Below the pieces are notes generated by a model that saw only the letters and a list, made by a program, of their open reading frames with translations, was not told the DNA's origin and searched no databases. Made by a program: the position numbers and the translations under genes. This document shows positions 43,462 to 53,030 of a stretch of 64,000 nucleotides of DNA, in pieces (positions within the stretch are counted from its first letter, which is position 1; the number at the start of each line of letters is the position of its first letter). Where the stretch lies: NCBI RefSeq assembly GCF_027557445.1, contig NZ_CP106841.1, forward strand, positions 1,474,001 through 1,538,000, written 5' to 3'. The DNA comes from Paenalcaligenes faecalis (GTDB taxonomy: Bacteria; Pseudomonadota; Gammaproteobacteria; Burkholderiales; Burkholderiaceae_B).

Positions 43462-43672
43462 GATTAATGAATACGGCGGTTTAGCGGCAGCCAAAACTCT
43501 ACTTGCCAACCGACAAGTCAGCGAAGGCTTTACGCAGTTATTTTTATCGGGCACACAAAATCTGAAACTGTCTGTGGAATACATAGCACAGCAAACACCG
43601 TGGAATGAATTATTCACAGAAGAAGAGCTGAGGACAGCGAGGCAGAGGCTGGAAGGGATAGGGATAGAGTGA
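43462..43672 (+). repeat. Tail-fragment repeat, copy 3
   Basis: Reads INEYGGLAAAKTLLANRQVS then LFLSGTQNLKLSVEYIAQQT and ELFTEEELRTARQRL. Upstream sequence in this frame is only the antisense of the tandem repeat, so it is a tail fragment without its protein. Closely similar to copy 2. Confidence 0.7.
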
Positions 43673-43811
43673 AGTTAACGCTTAAAATTATTTAAAGACA
43701 AATAATTGCGATAAAAATAGCCTTTTAAGCAGTTGGTTGGTAAACAGAAATGAGTTATATTCAAACTATACTTTTCGAATATTTCAAATAAAACCCATAA
43801 AAGGAGTTTAC

Positions 43812-44264
43812 ATGACTCTTCTACAAACTCTACCTAGCCCTGAAGAAGCAAGCCTAGCTAAACTCAGCAGCCAAGAGCTCTCAGCTATTATTAATACCGC
43901 TGAAGGCTCTCAACAACTGCAGCTTTTAGGGCAAGACGGAAAAACACACCAAATTGAAATCCCTGCTAGTGCTTTAAAACTTTTAATTGAAATACTTATA
44001 CAGCTGGGGCAAGGCAATAGTGTCAACATTATTCCTGTACACGCCGAACTCACAACACAAGAGGCAGCTGACATATTGAATATGTCTCGTCCAACCCTCA
44101 TCAAAATTTTAGACAATAGTGAAATCCCCTACTCCCGCAAGGGCAACCGTCGTAAAATTGCTCTACTTGATGTACTTAACTATAAAAACACTTTAGATGA
44201 AAATCGTTTAAAAGCCTTAAATGAACTCAGCGCCTTAGATCAAGAGTTAGGATTGGGCTATTAA
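43812..44264 (+). CDS. Orphan helix-turn-helix antitoxin (PIN-toxin type)
   Basis: 150 aa from the ATG at 43812, which has a strong AAGGAG. The excisionase-like helix-turn-helix VHAELTTQEAADILNMSRPT (~80-100) and the KALNELSALDQELGLGY tail match antitoxins usually encoded 1-4 bp before a PIN-domain ribonuclease. No PIN gene follows: 44265-44416 is non-coding. So the toxin has been lost or is elsewhere. The frame is open upstream to 43737 but without a ribosome site. Confidence 0.8.
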   Translation: MTLLQTLPSPEEASLAKLSSQELSAIINTAEGSQQLQLLGQDGKTHQIEIPASALKLLIEILIQLGQGNSVNIIPVHAELTTQEAADILNMSRPTLIKILDNSEIPYSRKGNRRKIALLDVLNYKNTLDENRLKALNELSALDQELGLGY

Positions 44265-44416
44265 ACAAGCTGCCTAGCTTTGTTTCTAAATTAAGAAGTC
44301 TACATTTTGCACTTTAGCCTTAATGAGGAAAAAGGTAAAAACAGGAACTTTCTCACCACACCACTCAGGTTGAAATTAAAAAAAGTTACTCTAAAAACAA
44401 TAACACCCACCAAAAC

Positions 44417-45754
44417 CTAATCCCTCTCTAACAACACATCCATTAGCCGCTCTACAGATAATTTATCGAAATCAAGTAACTGCGTATTTAATTGCCAATA
44501 CAAACCACGCCCTTCCCAGTTACGAATAAATATCTGACTCTCCTCTAAAATAGCGGCTAATCGACTCGATGCAGGTGGTGAGCTTTGTGTAACTGCATAA
44601 TAAGCCACCCCTAAGCCATTTCTTGCCAACCCTGCTGGAACTCGATCAGCTGAGTTAGATAAGGGAAAAGGATCCTTACGGAAATCTGCCCATAATAGAG
44701 CCAATATACCCCTGATATCCTGATAAGAAAAACTCACAGGCGCGCCGTTGTTTGCGTTTCTCGTTTGAATCCTCGTTGCACCCAGAAAATAATAAAAAAG
44801 ATTCTTACGAGCTAGCGTATAGCACTCATACCAACCTTCATCTACATCCGCTTGTATAGTATGTTCTTGTGCTTGCACCGCAAAAACATGACGCTCCCGC
44901 TCTACCTCAGAATCAAAGCCCAAGTCATAGCCAATCATAAACAAGGCAGCCTCTACTGCCCTTAACCGTACCTGAGGGACTAATAGATTAAAGGAGCTAT
45001 CACTCATACCAAGCATTTTTTCTAATAGCCAGCTGGCTCGCAAAGCCCATTGAGCGTGATGGACACCACTACGCAAACCAGGAAAACGCAAAGTACCAGA
45101 TTTTGGGCAACGATTTTTAGGATTAACCGTCGTACTAGCCTCTTTAGCTGCAGCCCAAGGAAATCTCAATAACTCAGGCACTTTCGATCTCTGTGTCTCT
45201 TGGCAATACTTAACAACTAACCAACCCAAAGCCGCAGCAACTCGACTATCGTAAATAATCAAATCATCACAAATCAACGCATACAATTTTGTAAATCCGG
45301 CATTAAAACGTAAAGCCCCCGTCAAATGATCTACACACCCCGCATGCAGAGCCTCTTTAGTATCTGTAAACGTATCGACTAGCAACTCTTTATTAATTTC
45401 TAACCACTTGTTATTACCATTGGTCACACCACCCCAAGCCATTAAGCTTTTAGCTGCCTGTAAAAGTGCCTCATTATCCGCATCACCTAACGCTTGTTTT
45501 AATTCTTTTTGTATAGCATCTAAAGCGATATGATTCGCCTCAAAACTGCTTCCCTTCTCTACCTCAAGCTCAGGTATCGCTGAAAAGCCCCAATCGTATT
45601 TTTTATACGCATCAAACAGACTTGCACACTGCCACTGCCGCTTAGAACGCCGATCTACATATTGATGGGCAAATAAGCTCGTCTCTAAATTTTCAGCTAA
45701 CCACTGAATAAACTCCTGAACATCAGTCTGACGCAAATACGTACTCTTAGTCAC
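44417..45754 (-). CDS. Unrecognised 445-aa protein in defence context
   Basis: Soluble, no signal peptide, no membrane segment. Distinct stretches: QEFIQWLAENLETSLFAHQY, WLVVKYCQETQRSKVPELLR, RCPKSGTLRFPGLRSGVHHA, and LERLMDVLLERD-like C-terminus. I find no nuclease, ATPase or protease motif with confidence. The length and single coherent frame argue for a functional gene; its start MTKSTYLRQTDVQEF is preceded by AAAGGGAAAG. Its position between antitoxin fragments and the SatD pair suggests a role in conflict with mobile DNA, which is inference. Confidence 0.6.
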   Translation of the reverse strand: MTKSTYLRQTDVQEFIQWLAENLETSLFAHQYVDRRSKRQWQCASLFDAYKKYDWGFSAIPELEVEKGSSFEANHIALDAIQKELKQALGDADNEALLQAAKSLMAWGGVTNGNNKWLEINKELLVDTFTDTKEALHAGCVDHLTGALRFNAGFTKLYALICDDLIIYDSRVAAALGWLVVKYCQETQRSKVPELLRFPWAAAKEASTTVNPKNRCPKSGTLRFPGLRSGVHHAQWALRASWLLEKMLGMSDSSFNLLVPQVRLRAVEAALFMIGYDLGFDSEVERERHVFAVQAQEHTIQADVDEGWYECYTLARKNLFYYFLGATRIQTRNANNGAPVSFSYQDIRGILALLWADFRKDPFPLSNSADRVPAGLARNGLGVAYYAVTQSSPPASSRLAAILEESQIFIRNWEGRGLYWQLNTQLLDFDKLSVERLMDVLLERD

Positions 45755-46030
45755 TTACTTTCCCTTTCAAAAAATTGCGAACAAAATCTCTCATAACTCC
45801 ACGCTCTGATAAAATAACTATGCCTCCAAATTGACATAGGCTAGTAGCGACTTTTTAACTACTTGAAGCTCGCTCAACTACTAACAATTGACTCCCCCTT
45901 TACATTTACTCTTGTTTTTTGATTGGAAGAGTGCGAAAACACCAATAGATCCTACGTTTATCAGGCCGTTCTACAAGCAACTCATGTTCAATAGGTAGAG
46001 GTAACTGAAGGATGATGTTACAGGGCATAT

Positions 46031-46145
46031 CCCCGACTTAGGTCGAGGCGAAAGTCCTTTTCATTGCCACAGCGGGTAGATGTACACGATAGGATTCATA
46101 AATAGCGGGAACGAATTTATTCGTCTCCCGCTTTTATTATTTTTT
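46031..46145 (+). ncRNA. Candidate small RNA
   Basis: In the gene-free 45755-46293 stretch, a hairpin CCCCGAC...GTCGAGG (46031-46048) and a strong terminator (46104-46145) frame ~115 nt with no open reading frame. A minus-strand open stretch at ~45910-46025 (…RPDKRRIYWCFRTLPIKKQE, stop) may be a gene remnant. The RNA call rests on structure alone. Confidence 0.3.
46104..46145 (+). terminator. Strong terminator hairpin without an upstream gene
   Basis: GCGGGAACGAAT paired with ATTCGTCTCCCGC (46105-46131, small bulge), then TTTTATTATTTTTT. The plus strand upstream has no gene, so it may end a small RNA. Confidence 0.7.
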
Positions 46146-46293
46146 AGAAAAAATCATTGCTAAACATATTAAGATGTGTTTTTCTAACTGCTTTTTTTCG
46201 GTATCGTGGCAATTAAAAAACACCTCGGTTAGCAAAACTGCTCTATCTGAGTCACCTCGCGAAACATTGTAATGGCGACTACTTTTCTATTAG

Positions 46294-47040
46294 TTAAATA
46301 GATATTAATAGGGTTGTTATAACTCCTATAAAAATAGTAATTGCCACACTAGTTAATGTGCCCAGAATTACATACTCCGTCATCATTTTATCTCGATCTT
46401 CCTTAAGCTCACCAAATCGAAACACTGACTTTGCTGCTAATAAAAACCCTATGGCAGAAAACTGGTTTAGAAATATAAAAGTTAAAATAAGCAACCTTTC
46501 TAGATAACCAATTATTTGACCAGCATCTCTCAACGTCACCACTCTATTTTTTATTAAATTCCATCTCACCAACAACATAGAAATAACAACTGAAGCAGGT
46601 TTCAAAACTAATAAATATGAAATAATTATGATTACATGGTCATTTTTTATTAAATCCTTCTTTTTTGCTAAAAAATCAATACTTATTGATTTATTTATAA
46701 CAAGGGTCCATATAATAGCAATTACCAAAAGATGAAAAAACTGATCAATCACAAACCATTTAATAGAATTCTTAAGACTACTTTTAATATAATCAATTAA
46801 AAAATGAGAAATTAAAACAATGAAAGAAAAAACAAATGAATTACAAGCCGTTAATTTTGAAAAAATAATTAAAACAAAAAATGTGATCAACCCATGAATC
46901 AAAGAGTGCAAAAACAAAGGACATAATTTGTATTTTTTAATTCTCTTTAGCCTAACAAAAAATCTAGACTGCAAGTAAAAATCACCGACCACATGCCCTA
47001 AAATCAAAAAAGAAAAAACCAGAAGATCACTATTACTCAT
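46294..47040 (-). CDS. DUF3307 membrane protein
   Basis: 248 aa, about six to seven hydrophobic helices. N-terminal LILGHVVGDFYLQSRFFVRL and HSLIHGLITFFV with VLISHFLIDYIKS are the histidine/aspartate-bearing membrane motifs of DUF3307. Its start overlaps the end of the SatD-like gene by 8 bp, so the two are translationally coupled. This part is distinctly AT-rich compared with the core genes. The function of the family is not established; with its partner it could be a membrane effector. Confidence 0.8.
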   Translation of the reverse strand: MSNSDLLVFSFLILGHVVGDFYLQSRFFVRLKRIKKYKLCPLFLHSLIHGLITFFVLIIFSKLTACNSFVFSFIVLISHFLIDYIKSSLKNSIKWFVIDQFFHLLVIAIIWTLVINKSISIDFLAKKKDLIKNDHVIIIISYLLVLKPASVVISMLLVRWNLIKNRVVTLRDAGQIIGYLERLLILTFIFLNQFSAIGFLLAAKSVFRFGELKEDRDKMMTEYVILGTLTSVAITIFIGVITTLLISI

Positions 47041-47680
47041 AAGCTTTAATTAAACTCCCTTCAAAATATAATATATATTTATCCATAAGCCGATAATAGC
47101 TTGCATTTAAAAGCTTAGTGACATTACTCCTCGTTTTTCCAGTAAGCTTAGCGATATGATCATGTGACCGACTCTCATCAGAACCACTAAGACACATATA
47201 CTCGTATAGCACTTCTGCTTGAGCTCGAGTTATTTTTTCTAAAGTTATATCTAAAAATTCAGTGAGCAATTCCACTCTTTCTTGAAATTCAAAATTATTA
47301 GAAGAAACTGTGAGAAATCTCCCTTTCATACTCTCTAACCCCTCACCAGACAAAATAAATGCTTCGCCAATAGAGCTTTTTACCTTGCCCCTTAGTAAAG
47401 TAACTTCCCCCACCCCTATGCTCTGCCTAACTTTAATAGGACTTTTTAATGTTTTAAGAGCTAAAGAAATAATAACTGCTACTTTTACTGCATCAGCTGG
47501 TCTTTTGCATACACACTGAAACGAGTCACCTCTAAAAATATCATATTGCATTGGAACAATCTCAGTTAATCTGCTCAATGTCATCTCTAATGTATAAAGC
47601 ATGGCTTCATAATACTGGGGTTTTATAAACCGAGAACGTACTACATCAGCCGTAACAACCCCCATTAACTGGCAACCCAT
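47033..47680 (-). CDS. SatD-family protein with winged-helix C-terminus
   Basis: About 215 aa. The N-terminal half, MGVVTADVVRSRFIKPQYYE then YDIFRGDSFQCVCKRPADAV and ALKTLKSPIKVRQSIGVGEV, has the SatD pattern and looks like a cyclase/GGDEF-type palm fold (Asp in TADVV, RGDSFQ turn). The C-terminal ~60 residues (SHDHIAKLTGKTRSNVTKLL) form a helix-turn-helix. I start at the ATG with AAGG upstream (47680); in-frame starts exist up to 47713. It forms an operon with DUF3307 and has an operator-like array upstream. Known only as a conserved pair. Confidence 0.72.
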   Translation of the reverse strand: MGCQLMGVVTADVVRSRFIKPQYYEAMLYTLEMTLSRLTEIVPMQYDIFRGDSFQCVCKRPADAVKVAVIISLALKTLKSPIKVRQSIGVGEVTLLRGKVKSSIGEAFILSGEGLESMKGRFLTVSSNNFEFQERVELLTEFLDITLEKITRAQAEVLYEYMCLSGSDESRSHDHIAKLTGKTRSNVTKLLNASYYRLMDKYILYFEGSLIKAYE

Positions 47681-47709
47681 ATTTAGACCTTCAACTCTTT
47701 CACTCATAA

Positions 47710-47805
47710 TCACATTACCATTTAACTACTAGAAGTCACATACTACCATGTGATAGATTCAAGTCACATAGCTCCATGTGATAGATGGAAGTCACATACA
47801 GCTCC
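47710..47805. repeat. 28-bp operator-like repeats upstream of the SatD gene
   Basis: TCACAT-N6-ATGTGA occurs at 47736-47753 and 47764-47781; further TCACAT half-sites are at 47792 and 47710. The period is 28 bp (47736, 47764, 47792). The units share AGTCACAT and CCATGTGATAGAT. A likely binding site for the winged helix of the adjacent SatD-like protein. Confidence 0.75.
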
Positions 47806-48014
47806 GCATCCCAACGAGGTCACACAGAGAGCAAGACAACATACAGTAGGTGTGGAACCTATCCGTGATATATCCACCCAAATAAAAATAATTAAAGGGT
47901 TTACCCTAAACTTTTCTGCAGCCCTGCCGTTACCACTAACAGGACAGGGGAAAGATGGCATAGAGCCACCCCACCACCAAATTAGTTAGAAATAAAATAG
48001 TTTGCGATAGAGGC

Positions 48015-48041
48015 TAAAGTTTTTTAAGAGCTAGTCGTAAA
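48015..48041 (+). promoter_or_regulatory. Sigma-28 (FliA) promoter of fliC
   Basis: TAAAGTTT - 11 bp - GTCGTAAA against the consensus TAAAGTTT - 11 bp - GCCGATAA; the -35 half is perfect. About 102 bp upstream of the fliC start. Confidence 0.8.
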
Positions 48042-48142
48042 CAACTATGACAAGGCAGTAAGCCCCGATACTTTGAAGTCAGGGGTCGCCTGTTTTAACA
48101 GGGCCACGGCCCCAAAACATTTTTACTTCCAGGAGTACCTAC

Positions 48143-49522
48143 ATGTCTGTTATTAACACCAACGTATTAGCTCTTACCTCACAGGGCAATCTATCCAAGT
48201 CACAAGGTGCTTTGGGTACCGCGATTGAGCGTTTATCCTCTGGTCTACGCATTAACAGCGCCAAAGATGACGCCGCTGGTCAGGCTATTGCGAACCGTTT
48301 TACCGCGAATATTAAGGGTTTAACTCAAGCGACTCGTAATGCCAACGACGGTATTTCTATTGCCCAAACCACTGAAGGCGCATTGAACGAAATCAATAAC
48401 AACGTTCAACGTATTCGCGAACTCACCGTTCAGGCGGCTAACGGTTCTAACTCGTCGGATGACTTGCAGTCTATTCAAAACGAAATTACTGAACGTTTAA
48501 GCGAAATTAACCGTGTGTCTGAAGAAACTCAGTTTAACGGTAAATACGTTTTGGGTGAGCACGGTGAAAGCCTAACCATTCAAGTCGGTGCTAAAGACAA
48601 CCAACAAATCACCATTGATTTGAAAAAAATCGATGCCGCTGAGCTGAAAATAGCTGACTTTGATGTCACTAAAGCTTATGCCAGCAACGGTCTAACTAAA
48701 ACTAGCGGTACACCTGCTGTAGCAGCACAATCTGCCGTTCCGTTTTCTGGTGCTGTTAATACTACTAATTTGGGTGAGGCTACAGCTGGTACGCCTGCTA
48801 CAGCAACCATAGTAAAAGATGGTGATCAATTTTATGCTTTAGTGGCAGGAGCTACTGCTGCCAATGATGGTTATTATGCAATTGATCCCCCTGCTAGTGG
48901 TGATTTAAGTGGAATAACTCTGGCTGCCAGTGATAAGATAACTACTGGTGCTCCTACGACTACAACACCCGTACTCAACGTTAGTGAGGAGATCACAGCT
49001 GCTGATGCTGTTACCTACGATACAACTAACACCACTGTTGATGGCTTAGCAGCTGGTGGTAAAATCACTGGTGTTTATAAAAATGACGCAGGGGATTTAT
49101 TCGTTAAAGTAACAGGCGCCACAAATAAAGACGGCAATGGTTACTATGCGGTTGACTCAAACAAGGTAGCGGCCAATGGCACATTCGATGCTGATGCTGT
49201 TGATTTTACTGCTAAAGAAACTTTCCCAAACTCACCTACAGGCTCTAATGTTAACCCGTTAGACTCTTTAGACAAAGCGCTAAATCAAATTGACGGCCTA
49301 CGCAGTCATCTGGGTGCGATCCAAAACCGTTTTGAGTCCACCATTGCCAACCTAAGCAACACCGTGACCAACTTGTCTGCCGCTCGTTCACGTATCGAAG
49401 ACGCCGACTACGCGGTTGAAGTGTCCAACATGACGCGTGCCCAGATCTTGCAACAAGCCGGTACGTCCGTATTAGCGCAAGCTAACCAAGTACCACAAGG
49501 TGTTTTATCCTTATTACGTTAA
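48143..49522 (+). CDS. fliC: Flagellin
   Basis: 459 aa. Conserved N-terminal D0/D1 ([20 protein letters not shown], ...[15 protein letters not shown], to ~170) and C-terminal D1/D0 (from ~375: [20 protein letters not shown], ...[20 protein letters not shown], ending VLSLLR). The Thr/Ala-rich central domain (~175-370) contains two related units ([14 protein letters not shown]...GYYAID and [14 protein letters not shown]...GYYAVD), a likely internal duplication. Secreted by the flagellar export system to form the filament. Good ribosome site (AGGAG), a sigma-28 promoter and a strong terminator. Confidence 0.95.
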   Translation: MSVINTNVLALTSQGNLSKSQGALGTAIERLSSGLRINSAKDDAAGQAIANRFTANIKGLTQATRNANDGISIAQTTEGALNEINNNVQRIRELTVQAANGSNSSDDLQSIQNEITERLSEINRVSEETQFNGKYVLGEHGESLTIQVGAKDNQQITIDLKKIDAAELKIADFDVTKAYASNGLTKTSGTPAVAAQSAVPFSGAVNTTNLGEATAGTPATATIVKDGDQFYALVAGATAANDGYYAIDPPASGDLSGITLAASDKITTGAPTTTTPVLNVSEEITAADAVTYDTTNTTVDGLAAGGKITGVYKNDAGDLFVKVTGATNKDGNGYYAVDSNKVAANGTFDADAVDFTAKETFPNSPTGSNVNPLDSLDKALNQIDGLRSHLGAIQNRFESTIANLSNTVTNLSAARSRIEDADYAVEVSNMTRAQILQQAGTSVLAQANQVPQGVLSLLR

Positions 49523-49581
49523 TTTTTAGCGTCTAAGTTAAAATAACTTGTAAAAACTGCATAGTTTCCTATGCAGCACAG

Positions 49582-49619
49582 AAACCCATTAAAAGTACTT
49601 TTAATGGGTTTTTGCTTTT
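49582..49619 (+). terminator. Terminator of fliC
   Basis: A perfect 30-bp palindrome (49582-49611; AAACCCATTAAAAGT and its mirror) followed by TTTGCTTTTT. A second hairpin CTGCATAG/CTATGCAG (49557-49576) precedes it. Confidence 0.9.
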
Positions 49620-49745
49620 TCAAGATAAGGTCAATAAGGGTTTTTTAGCTTAATTAAGACTTTAAGCTAAACCAGTTACAAACTAAAATGAAATACCTAA
49701 GACTAATATAAAAATTAACGCTCCACTCATTTAAAGCATTTTATT

Positions 49746-52652
49746 ATGGCACGTCCTTCTATTCGTAAAAAAAACGCTAATGTGATGCAGGCTAAACTGC
49801 AAATAGCAATTGACCTATTAAAAACCAATCAGCTTGTTGAAGCTGCAAACAAACTAAAGGAAGTACGTCGTCAATACCCTACCAATGCTCAAGCGATGGC
49901 ATTACATGGCGATGCTTTACGACGATTAGAGCGTATGCCCGAAGCTATTGATGCTTATCAAGCTGCTTATAAGGCTGGTATCATAGAGCCCCGATTGCAT
50001 CTGAATTTAGCTAGTTGCTTGGTAGCTGATAATCAAAGTCAATCTGCTTTAGCGCATATAGAAGAACTACTCAAGAAAATCCCAAACCATGCCGATGTTA
50101 TTGCTTTAAAAGGCGATGCCTTACACAAATTAAAACAGCCTGAGCTTGCTCGTGACTGTTATCGCCAGGCCTTGACTTTAAATCCTAATAATCCTAGATA
50201 TTATGCAGCTATCTCAGCATTAGACAGATTTACTCCAAACAGTAAAGTGTTTAATGTGTTAAAAAAATTCTTAGAAAGCGAAGAGTTAAACCTTAAAGAC
50301 AGAGGTATATACTTATCTACTTTAGCCAAAGCATATTTAGACATAGGTAACGATACGCTAGCTTTTGACTATTTTCATCAAGCTAATCAGCTGATGGATC
50401 AAAATCTACCCGCTATCAATTATGAATTAGAGTCTTTATTAACTCGCACTAGACAACGATTCACGCCCAGTTTATTTGCAGAATTATCACCTTATGGTAG
50501 TGATACTGTACCGCAAATTATTGTAACGGGTATGTCTCGCGCAGGAAAAAGCTTAGTGGAGTCTTTGTTTAACGGAGTGCAAGGCGTGCATCTGGCTGGT
50601 GAAGAAGTCCTGCTTAGTCAATACAAAATAGAGCTTTTAAAGTCTCAGAACTTAGGAACACAAGCTTGGCTTGCAGCTCAAACTCCTGAATCCACTCGTT
50701 CAGCAGCAGCAGGTTACTTAGAAAAACTACAAGAAAACACCACGAATCCTGACACCATACAAGTCACAACGATTCCTGGTGATTTATGGAATTTAGGGCT
50801 AATTGGGCTTTGGCTGCCTAATGTTCCTATTATATTTTGTGTGCGCAATCCATTAGATTTAGGTATTACCGGTTATTTTCAGCAGTATGATTTTCCTGAA
50901 TACTTTAAATACAGTTACAACTTACATCAACTGGGCCGCCAAATAGCGTGCACAGAAAAAGCGATGGAGCATTGGGCTCAAGTTTTACCTAATCCTGTTT
51001 ATTTAGTCGATTATGAAGCGCTTGTTGCTAACCCTGAGCAAGTCATGAATAACCTATTGAGTGAGTTAGGCTTAAAACGTGAAGAAAGCTACGAGGAAAC
51101 TATAAAAATTAATGCGGATTTAGCTACCACATTAAGTCCTATTGTCTCGGTTGATGCTCCGATGCCTATTACGGATCGTCTTGTAGGAATTAGTCAGCGT
51201 TTTATTAAAGAACTAGAGCCGCTTATTCAAGGTTATCACACCATAGTTGATGAGTTCCCTCGTTTAAACCCTCCTGCTACACTGCCTCACCCATTACCTA
51301 CTAGCTTAATAGATGATACTGAGGCATCAGAGCCTAGTCATACAACAGACTTTTCGTGGAACCTACCAGAGCAGATCACTATTATTGATAATGGTGGAAA
51401 TACATTACAACAAAAACAAATTACTGACTTAGTCTCTTTAGGCAGTGTTGGTTTGGTTGTTTTTGACCCTGCAGGTAACAATCAACCAAGCAGCGAGTTA
51501 CAGTCTCAACCCACATTGCAGTATGTTACCCAAGCATTATTAGGCTCAGGAGCAGAAGCTACGTTGCACCTTTGTTTAGATTCAAAATATAACAGCAGCC
51601 TATCCCCATTATCGACTCAAAACTTACAGTCATCGATGCAAGTATTGGCACAGTTACCTATGCCGACTTATGCATTAGATCATATTGAAGGCTTAGAAAA
51701 TTTAGACTGGTTAGTATTAGATGCACAACACGCTAATTTATCTATCTTAGATCATGGTGTTGAGACTATAAAAAACACCTTACTGATACAGGCTGATGTA
51801 TGGTTACAGCCATTATATGCTGAACAAAGTAGTTTAAGTGAGCTAAGTCAATGGGCTGAACAGCATGGGTTTAGACTGTATAGTCTGATAAATATGCAAT
51901 ATTTGCAAAACATGCCATCAAGAAATGACTTAACTAACCAGCCCGCAGCAAGTCAATTGCAACAGGCTACCATGCTGTTTGTTCCCAATGAGCATCGCCT
52001 TGCTCTATTAAGTAATAATCAAAAGCTAAAACTGGCTTTTATACTAGATACTATATTTCAAATACATGATTTTACTTATCAGCTTTTACTGCAAATTGAC
52101 GAGCAGTTAGGTGAAAATTACTTAAGAGCTCGTGGGTTCTTTGATCATCGTTTTACTGGCCCTAATTATGACGAGCTAGAACAAGTACGAGTAGGTTTAG
52201 CGGCAGGTGAATATGCCGTACAGGGGCAAAAACTACAAGCCTGGGCGCAATACTATCCTGATGATGCGAAGGTACAGAGTCTCTTAGCGCAATTAGCATC
52301 ACATCAAAATCATACAAGCTTAGCTATATATCATATAAATAAAGCGCTAGCCTTAGCCCCAGACGATCTAAATTTACGCTTAGAAAGCATAGGGCTATTA
52401 CTTCAGACGGGAATGTGGTGGGAGGCGATAAACGATGCCAAACAACTCTATCAAAGGCTGCCTTCACATCCCAAAGTCATCCAAGCTTATACACAAGCTC
52501 TAGAAAAACACCCATCCCCTAAAATTGAAGATATTCAACAGGTTTTAATATCTTTAAATAATAAAATTACCTTGTCAGAAGGTCAGACTAAAGAAGGTGT
52601 GGATCTATTGCTGTTAAAGAAGAAAATGGAAGAAATACTTAAGTCTCGTTGA
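49746..52652 (+). CDS. TPR - sulfotransferase - FkbM-like fusion protein
   Basis: 968 aa. TPR repeats (~15-210: AANKLKEVRRQYPTNAQAMA, ...RDCYRQALTLNPNNPRYYAA); a sulfotransferase-type domain (~245-500) with the PAPS-binding-like loop VTGMSRAGKSLVESLF (~260) and FCVRNPLDLGITGYF; an FkbM-methyltransferase-like region (~540-750: DNGGNTLQQKQ, ENLDWLVLDAQHANLSILDH, LQPLYAEQSS, HGFRLYSL); C-terminal TPRs (~840-910). Cytosolic. Its place directly downstream of fliC suggests flagellin modification. The SAM site looks degenerate. The function is unproven. Confidence 0.78.
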   Translation: MARPSIRKKNANVMQAKLQIAIDLLKTNQLVEAANKLKEVRRQYPTNAQAMALHGDALRRLERMPEAIDAYQAAYKAGIIEPRLHLNLASCLVADNQSQSALAHIEELLKKIPNHADVIALKGDALHKLKQPELARDCYRQALTLNPNNPRYYAAISALDRFTPNSKVFNVLKKFLESEELNLKDRGIYLSTLAKAYLDIGNDTLAFDYFHQANQLMDQNLPAINYELESLLTRTRQRFTPSLFAELSPYGSDTVPQIIVTGMSRAGKSLVESLFNGVQGVHLAGEEVLLSQYKIELLKSQNLGTQAWLAAQTPESTRSAAAGYLEKLQENTTNPDTIQVTTIPGDLWNLGLIGLWLPNVPIIFCVRNPLDLGITGYFQQYDFPEYFKYSYNLHQLGRQIACTEKAMEHWAQVLPNPVYLVDYEALVANPEQVMNNLLSELGLKREESYEETIKINADLATTLSPIVSVDAPMPITDRLVGISQRFIKELEPLIQGYHTIVDEFPRLNPPATLPHPLPTSLIDDTEASEPSHTTDFSWNLPEQITIIDNGGNTLQQKQITDLVSLGSVGLVVFDPAGNNQPSSELQSQPTLQYVTQALLGSGAEATLHLCLDSKYNSSLSPLSTQNLQSSMQVLAQLPMPTYALDHIEGLENLDWLVLDAQHANLSILDHGVETIKNTLLIQADVWLQPLYAEQSSLSELSQWAEQHGFRLYSLINMQYLQNMPSRNDLTNQPAASQLQQATMLFVPNEHRLALLSNNQKLKLAFILDTIFQIHDFTYQLLLQIDEQLGENYLRARGFFDHRFTGPNYDELEQVRVGLAAGEYAVQGQKLQAWAQYYPDDAKVQSLLAQLASHQNHTSLAIYHINKALALAPDDLNLRLESIGLLLQTGMWWEAINDAKQLYQRLPSHPKVIQAYTQALEKHPSPKIEDIQQVLISLNNKITLSEGQTKEGVDLLLLKKKMEEILKSR

Positions 52653-52684
52653 GTTGGATTTTAATAAAAACCTTGGAGAAAGTA

Positions 52685-53030
52685 ATGAATCAAGAGAAAT
52701 GGTGTGAAAAACTACGAACGCATTATGCCTTAACTTGTGTGATTAACTCTACATTACGTGGTCAAAGCACCAGCGGCGGTGCTCAACGAGCAAGACACTA
52801 TATTCCCCTTAGAAAACATTAAAGATATGTATGCTACGCCAAAGGATTTTCAGGAGCTACTTGAAAATCATACTCTAGCTTTGTCAAAGCTCTTAGAGTT
52901 GCCCTCCTTATCTAAAAATACTGGACAACCTAACTTTGGGGCAGCAAGGAAAGTAATTAATATTTATCTACGTTTATGCTGTATGAATAAAGATCTCAAA
53001 TTTTTAAAACCGTTGCACAACATTGGATGA
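52685..53030 (+). pseudogene. Frameshifted hypothetical gene
   Basis: A frame from 52685 (MNQEKWCEKLRTHYALTCVI, ribosome site GGAGAAAGTA) meets a stop after 45 codons, while the +1 frame is open from 52758 (VKAPAAVLNEQDTIFPLENI ...ALSKLLELPSLSKN...). They look like one protein with a single-base shift at ~52757. The end runs into the integrase remnant. No family recognised. Confidence 0.45.

Noticed and set aside
47736-47781. CRP binding sites upstream of the SatD gene
   Set aside because: CRP needs TGTGA-N6-TCACA; here the halves are in the opposite order (TCACAT-N6-ATGTGA), so another regulator is more likely.
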